11,709 nucleotides of DNA, taken from contig CABPSV020000202.1 of assembly GCA_902459845.2 (NCBI GenBank), forward strand, positions 1-11,709, written 5' to 3'. Both the position numbers and the translations under genes were made by a program. Numbering within the stretch: position 1 is the first letter of the stretch; every line of letters begins with the position of its first letter. Under the pieces are notes generated by a model. That model searched no databases. It was not told the DNA's origin and saw nothing but the letters and a program-made list of their open reading frames with translations. This DNA is from Hepatocystis sp. ex Piliocolobus tephrosceles (Eukaryota > Apicomplexa > Aconoidasida > Haemosporida > Plasmodiidae). Below are positions 8,944-11,709 of the stretch, one piece after another.

Positions 8944-9155
8944 GGAATAATAAAAATAAAAATAAAAAATATAAAAAGGAATCCACGAAAAAAAATGTAG
9001 AGATGTGTTAAACATTTTTTTTTTTTTTTTTATTAATAATAACACATTTTTAAAACAACGGAATATGTTGTAATAATAAAATGACAATAGGCATGCATGT
9101 ATGTATGTCCATGTGTGTGATTAACTCATTTACTCTATTTTAAAGTTATATATAT

Positions 9156-9497
9156 AAATATAGTATATGTATATAAATATAGTATATGTATATAAATATA
9201 GTATATGTATATAAATATAGTATATGTATATAAATATAGTATATGTATATAAATATAGTATATGTATATAAATATAACATATGTATATAAATATAGTATA
9301 TGTATATAAATATAGTATATGTATATAAATATAGTATATGTATATAAATATAACATATGTATATAAATATAGTATATGTATATAAATATAGCATATGTAT
9401 ATAAATATAGTATATGTATATAAATATAGTATATATATATAAATATAGTATATGTATATAAATATAGTATATGTATATAAATATAGTATATGTATAT
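9156..9497. repeat. Minisatellite, 18 copies of a 19-bp unit
   Basis: The unit is AAATATAGTATATGTATAT. The block is 342 bp, exactly 18 x 19, with no length change. Variants are single or paired base substitutions: ACATATG at copies 7 and 11, GCATATG at copy 13 and loss of the G in the TATATG element at copy 15. Because 19 is not a multiple of 3, each minus frame cycles with a 57-bp period, giving tyrosine/isoleucine-rich frames that are artefacts. Confidence 0.98.
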
Positions 9498-9688
9498 TGT
9501 GTCTTGACATTTAAAAAAAAAAAAAAAAAAAAGTACAATTTAAAAATGTTGCTTTACTTGACTCGATTATAAATAATTTATCCATTTTTCATGTACATAC
9601 ATATATGCCTACACACATGTATTAATAAATAAGACACAAAGATTATCAATCTACAAAATATGTTAATACGCACAATACGTTAAATCAC

Positions 9689-10689
9689 TCAGTTATCCTC
9701 AACACATGTTGTATCTAATTCTAACTCTTTTAAAACAGCCTTATAATTTTTTATATTTCTATTTAATATTTTTTTTATAGGTCCTAAAAGTCTTTTAAAA
9801 CTTTTTCTGTCTAAGTAAACAACCTGACAAGAAGTTAATGCTTTTACAGTAGCAGCTCTAGGTTTATTTTTTAATAAAGCTAATTCTCCAAAATAATCTC
9901 CTTTTTTATAAGCTTTAATAACTTGATCATTTTTTGTAGCTTCAGCTTCACCATCAATGAGCATAAAAAATGTATCTCCTGTTTCTCCTTCCTTTATAAT
10001 AATTTCATCCTTTTCATATTTTTTCGACTTTAAGCAATCTGCTACTTTGGACCTTTCATAGGGGTCCATATCTTTTAATATAGTAACTTGCTTTAATATA
10101 TCTTCATATAGTTGTCTTTTTTTTTGTACGTTGTCTTTTATTATAAATGTAAAAGTTTCTCTATCTAAGGTCCACAAATGGCATTTATTTAATGCCTTTG
10201 CTGTTGCAGCTCTTTTTGAATTATATAATAATGCCAATTCACCAAATACATCCTTTGACTTTAATACAGTCAAAACTTCTTTCTTACCATCTTTGGTTTT
10301 AAATATTTCAACTTCACCTGTGTCTATCACATATAAAACATTACCTTCATCTCCTTCATTTATTATGTTGACATCTTTTTTTACAATTTCATCAGAAAAC
10401 GCATTAATTATTGTTTCCATTTCTTGTTCATTTAAATGATTAAATAAAAACGATTCATTTAATGCCTCATGTATTTTCTTTTTTTCATTTTCACTCTTCT
10501 TATAAACTTTAGGAACAAACTCCTCACTTTTTTTATTCCATTCTCCATAAGCCTCGGCACTAACTGATAATCTTTTACTTGTATTTATTTGGATTTTTTC
10601 CATATCCTCTTCTGTTATCTCATTTTCTTTTTTACCTACATCACTATTGAATTCTGTTTCATTACCATCACTCGAATCGGCATCATCTG

Positions 10690-10739
<50 letters not shown>

Positions 10740-11161
10740 GTATGTATAATATATGTACATATACAAGATTGTGGGAAGGATTATAATCAATAAAACAAAA
10801 AATATATAGCAGTAAAATTATAATGGGTCAAGTAAATATATCAATATTTCAAAAAAAATGTAACATTACAATTATGCGTTGGCTAATTATAAAATACTAC
10901 TTATTTTCATTAGATATATATATATACACTTTCATGATTTTCTTTTTTTGTATTACCCTTTACTTCTAATGAAACATTATTTGTTTTGTTTTCATTTAAA
11001 TTAGTATCTTCTCGTTTATCGGTTGAAGATTCATTTATCAAGTTTTGCTTAATTTCTTCTGTACTATTCTTTACTTCTCCAGAAGACATATTAATTTTAC
11101 TTTTAGACCTAACGGATTCTTGGTATTTTTCAAACTGTTTTTGTACATCTTCATATTCCAT
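9689..11161 (-). CDS. PKAr: cAMP-dependent protein kinase regulatory subunit
   Basis: It binds and inhibits the PKA catalytic subunit, and cAMP releases the enzyme. Exons are 11161-10930 and 10686-9689, joined across a 243-bp intron (GTGTAT ... T48-CAG) with matching phase, giving 409 residues from this ATG. Residues 1-105 are polar and charged. The inhibitor site KRLSVSAEAYGEW starts at 115; its serine (118) can be phosphorylated, as in type II subunits. CNB-A covers about 155-265, with phosphate-binding cassette FGELALLYNSKRAA (Glu227, Arg236). CNB-B covers about 275-385, with FGELALLKNKPRAA (Glu345, Arg354). Both cassettes keep the Glu and Arg that hold cAMP. No classical docking/dimerisation helix pair is evident at the N-terminus. 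The frame stays open upstream of this ATG to about 11210, where an AAG could be an acceptor. From memory, the P. falciparum protein is about 440 residues, so roughly 30 residues, perhaps on another exon, may be missing from this model. Antisense frames over the gene are shadows. Confidence 0.96.
10690..10737. repeat. Poly(A)/poly(T) tract, 48 bases, abutting the PKAr acceptor
   Basis: In the PKAr transcript this is 48 T immediately followed by CAG and the second exon. It is a polypyrimidine tract far longer than splicing needs. Confidence 0.95.
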
Positions 11162-11210
11162 TGTTGTTGTTTTTGAATCACCTTTTGTTTCGTTACACTT
11201 ACCTTCTCTC
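11162..11210 (-). other. Possible 5' coding extension of the PKAr exon
   Basis: Upstream of the ATG at 11161 the frame stays open and reads REGKCNETKGDSKTTT before the Met, preceded by ATATTTTTTAAG, which could be an acceptor (AAG is a weaker choice than CAG or TAG). An in-frame stop lies about 40 bases further up. If used, an upstream exon must end two bases into a codon. If not, this is 5' UTR. The GTAAGT at 11202 looks like a donor, but no acceptor fits before the ATG. Confidence 0.45.
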
Positions 11211-11709
11211 CTTAAAAAATATTTAAGATAAAATGTTAATAAAGTTTATTTTATTATTTTCACAGGGTTATACATGTGCATATCTATCTATATACGTATA
11301 TATAAGCATATGTTCATATATATATATATATATAAACAGATGTATATATATATATGTACACACGTATTGAGTATTGCTTTGTATATATTTATATATATGT
11401 TTAGGTATAATTTTTCATCAATAATGTATATTGTTTTGTGTTTATGTGTATAGATATTATATATATGTATATATGGTGTTAGACTATCCCAAAGCTTAAA
11501 ACGTGTTTTTTTTTTTTTTTTTTTTAATTGTAAACAAATTTTAATTTTTTTAAACTTATATAATAACAAATCGAATTTTGTATTTAAGTTTTTTTTTTAG
11601 TTATTTACAATTTTTAATTTTTCTTATTTTTTTATTTTTTTTTTAAAATTTGTGTGTAACTTTTGGCAATGTTTTTAAAAAAGGTAATAATTTTAAACAA
11701 AAACTTATA
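11211..11709. other. Upstream region of PKAr, intron or promoter
   Basis: A+T-rich with (TA)n runs at 11315-11335 and a 20-base T run at 11506-11525. I found no ATG-led exon with a usable donor in the right phase on the minus strand, so any first PKAr exon would lie beyond the right edge. Nothing coding is seen on the plus strand. Confidence 0.5.

Larger units (their letters stand above)
7480..9688. other. Intergenic region rich in simple repeats
   Basis: About 2.2 kb between the acidic-protein gene's 5' side and the 3' end of PKAr. It holds (AT)n at 7565-7589, T and A runs, a (TTA)15 run, a 14/7-bp AT repeat and a 19-bp minisatellite. Slightly GC-raised patches at 8085-8135 and 8191-8253 did not resolve into a gene. 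The left part should include the acidic-protein promoter and the right part the PKAr 3' UTR. Confidence 0.6.

Noticed and set aside
8453..9087. Minus-strand frames rich in F, L, I and Y
   Set aside because: They come from A runs and the 14/7-bp AT repeat, with no splice structure or coding-like composition.
9130..9538. Three long minus-strand frames rich in tyrosine and isoleucine
   Set aside because: They are translations of the 19-bp minisatellite, which happens to lack stops in these frames.
10131..10439. 102-codon plus-strand frame inside PKAr
   Set aside because: Antisense to a clearly conserved cyclic-nucleotide-binding domain; no independent evidence.
11288..11569. 93-codon minus-strand frame upstream of PKAr
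   Set aside because: Made of AT dinucleotide runs and a T run; no donor links it in phase to PKAr.
1..11709. tRNA, rRNA, CRISPR array, transposon or viral gene
   Set aside because: No cloverleaf, rRNA core, spacer-repeat array, inverted-repeat element or transposase/capsid-like frame was seen.

Overview
The window is nuclear DNA from a malaria parasite (Plasmodium). Three things point there: very high A+T, homopolymer runs of up to about 54 bases, and genes cut into short exons by small GT-AG introns with T-rich acceptors. One gene is unmistakable: the regulatory subunit of cAMP-dependent protein kinase (PKAr), with two cyclic-nucleotide-binding domains. The species cannot be fixed from the sequence. 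The long poly(A)/poly(T) runs recall P. malariae or P. ovale-like genomes more than P. vivax, but that is an impression.

Layout, left to right. 1-774 holds GC-raised, exon-like pieces on the minus strand (505-555 and 172-235) that I cannot assign to a gene. 775-2618 (minus) is a seven-exon gene for a 262-residue coiled-coil protein, rebuilt here from splice sites and matching phases. 2619-3236 is intergenic. 3237-3604 (minus) is a possible three-exon microprotein gene. 3605-3949 is a short divergent promoter region. 3950-6137 (plus) is a two-exon gene for a 529-residue helical protein with twelve hexapeptide repeats; its last exon lies beyond a 598-bp intron. 6336 to about 7479 (minus) is a small gene ending in a very acidic tail; its 3' exons are clear and its 5' end is not. 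The plus gene and this gene converge at 6138-6335. 7480-9688 is repeat-rich intergenic DNA with a 14/7-bp AT repeat and a perfect-length 18 x 19-bp minisatellite. 9689-11161 (minus) is PKAr, possibly with a further N-terminal exon beyond the right edge.

PKAr holds the catalytic kinase subunit inactive until cAMP binds. Nothing in the sequence links the other genes to it. Eukaryotic neighbours like these are transcribed separately, so no operon logic applies. The main result of reading both strands is the set of spliced gene models: most of the exons are too short to be seen as open frames, and they were recognised by raised GC, coding-like codons, GT-AG borders and matching phases.
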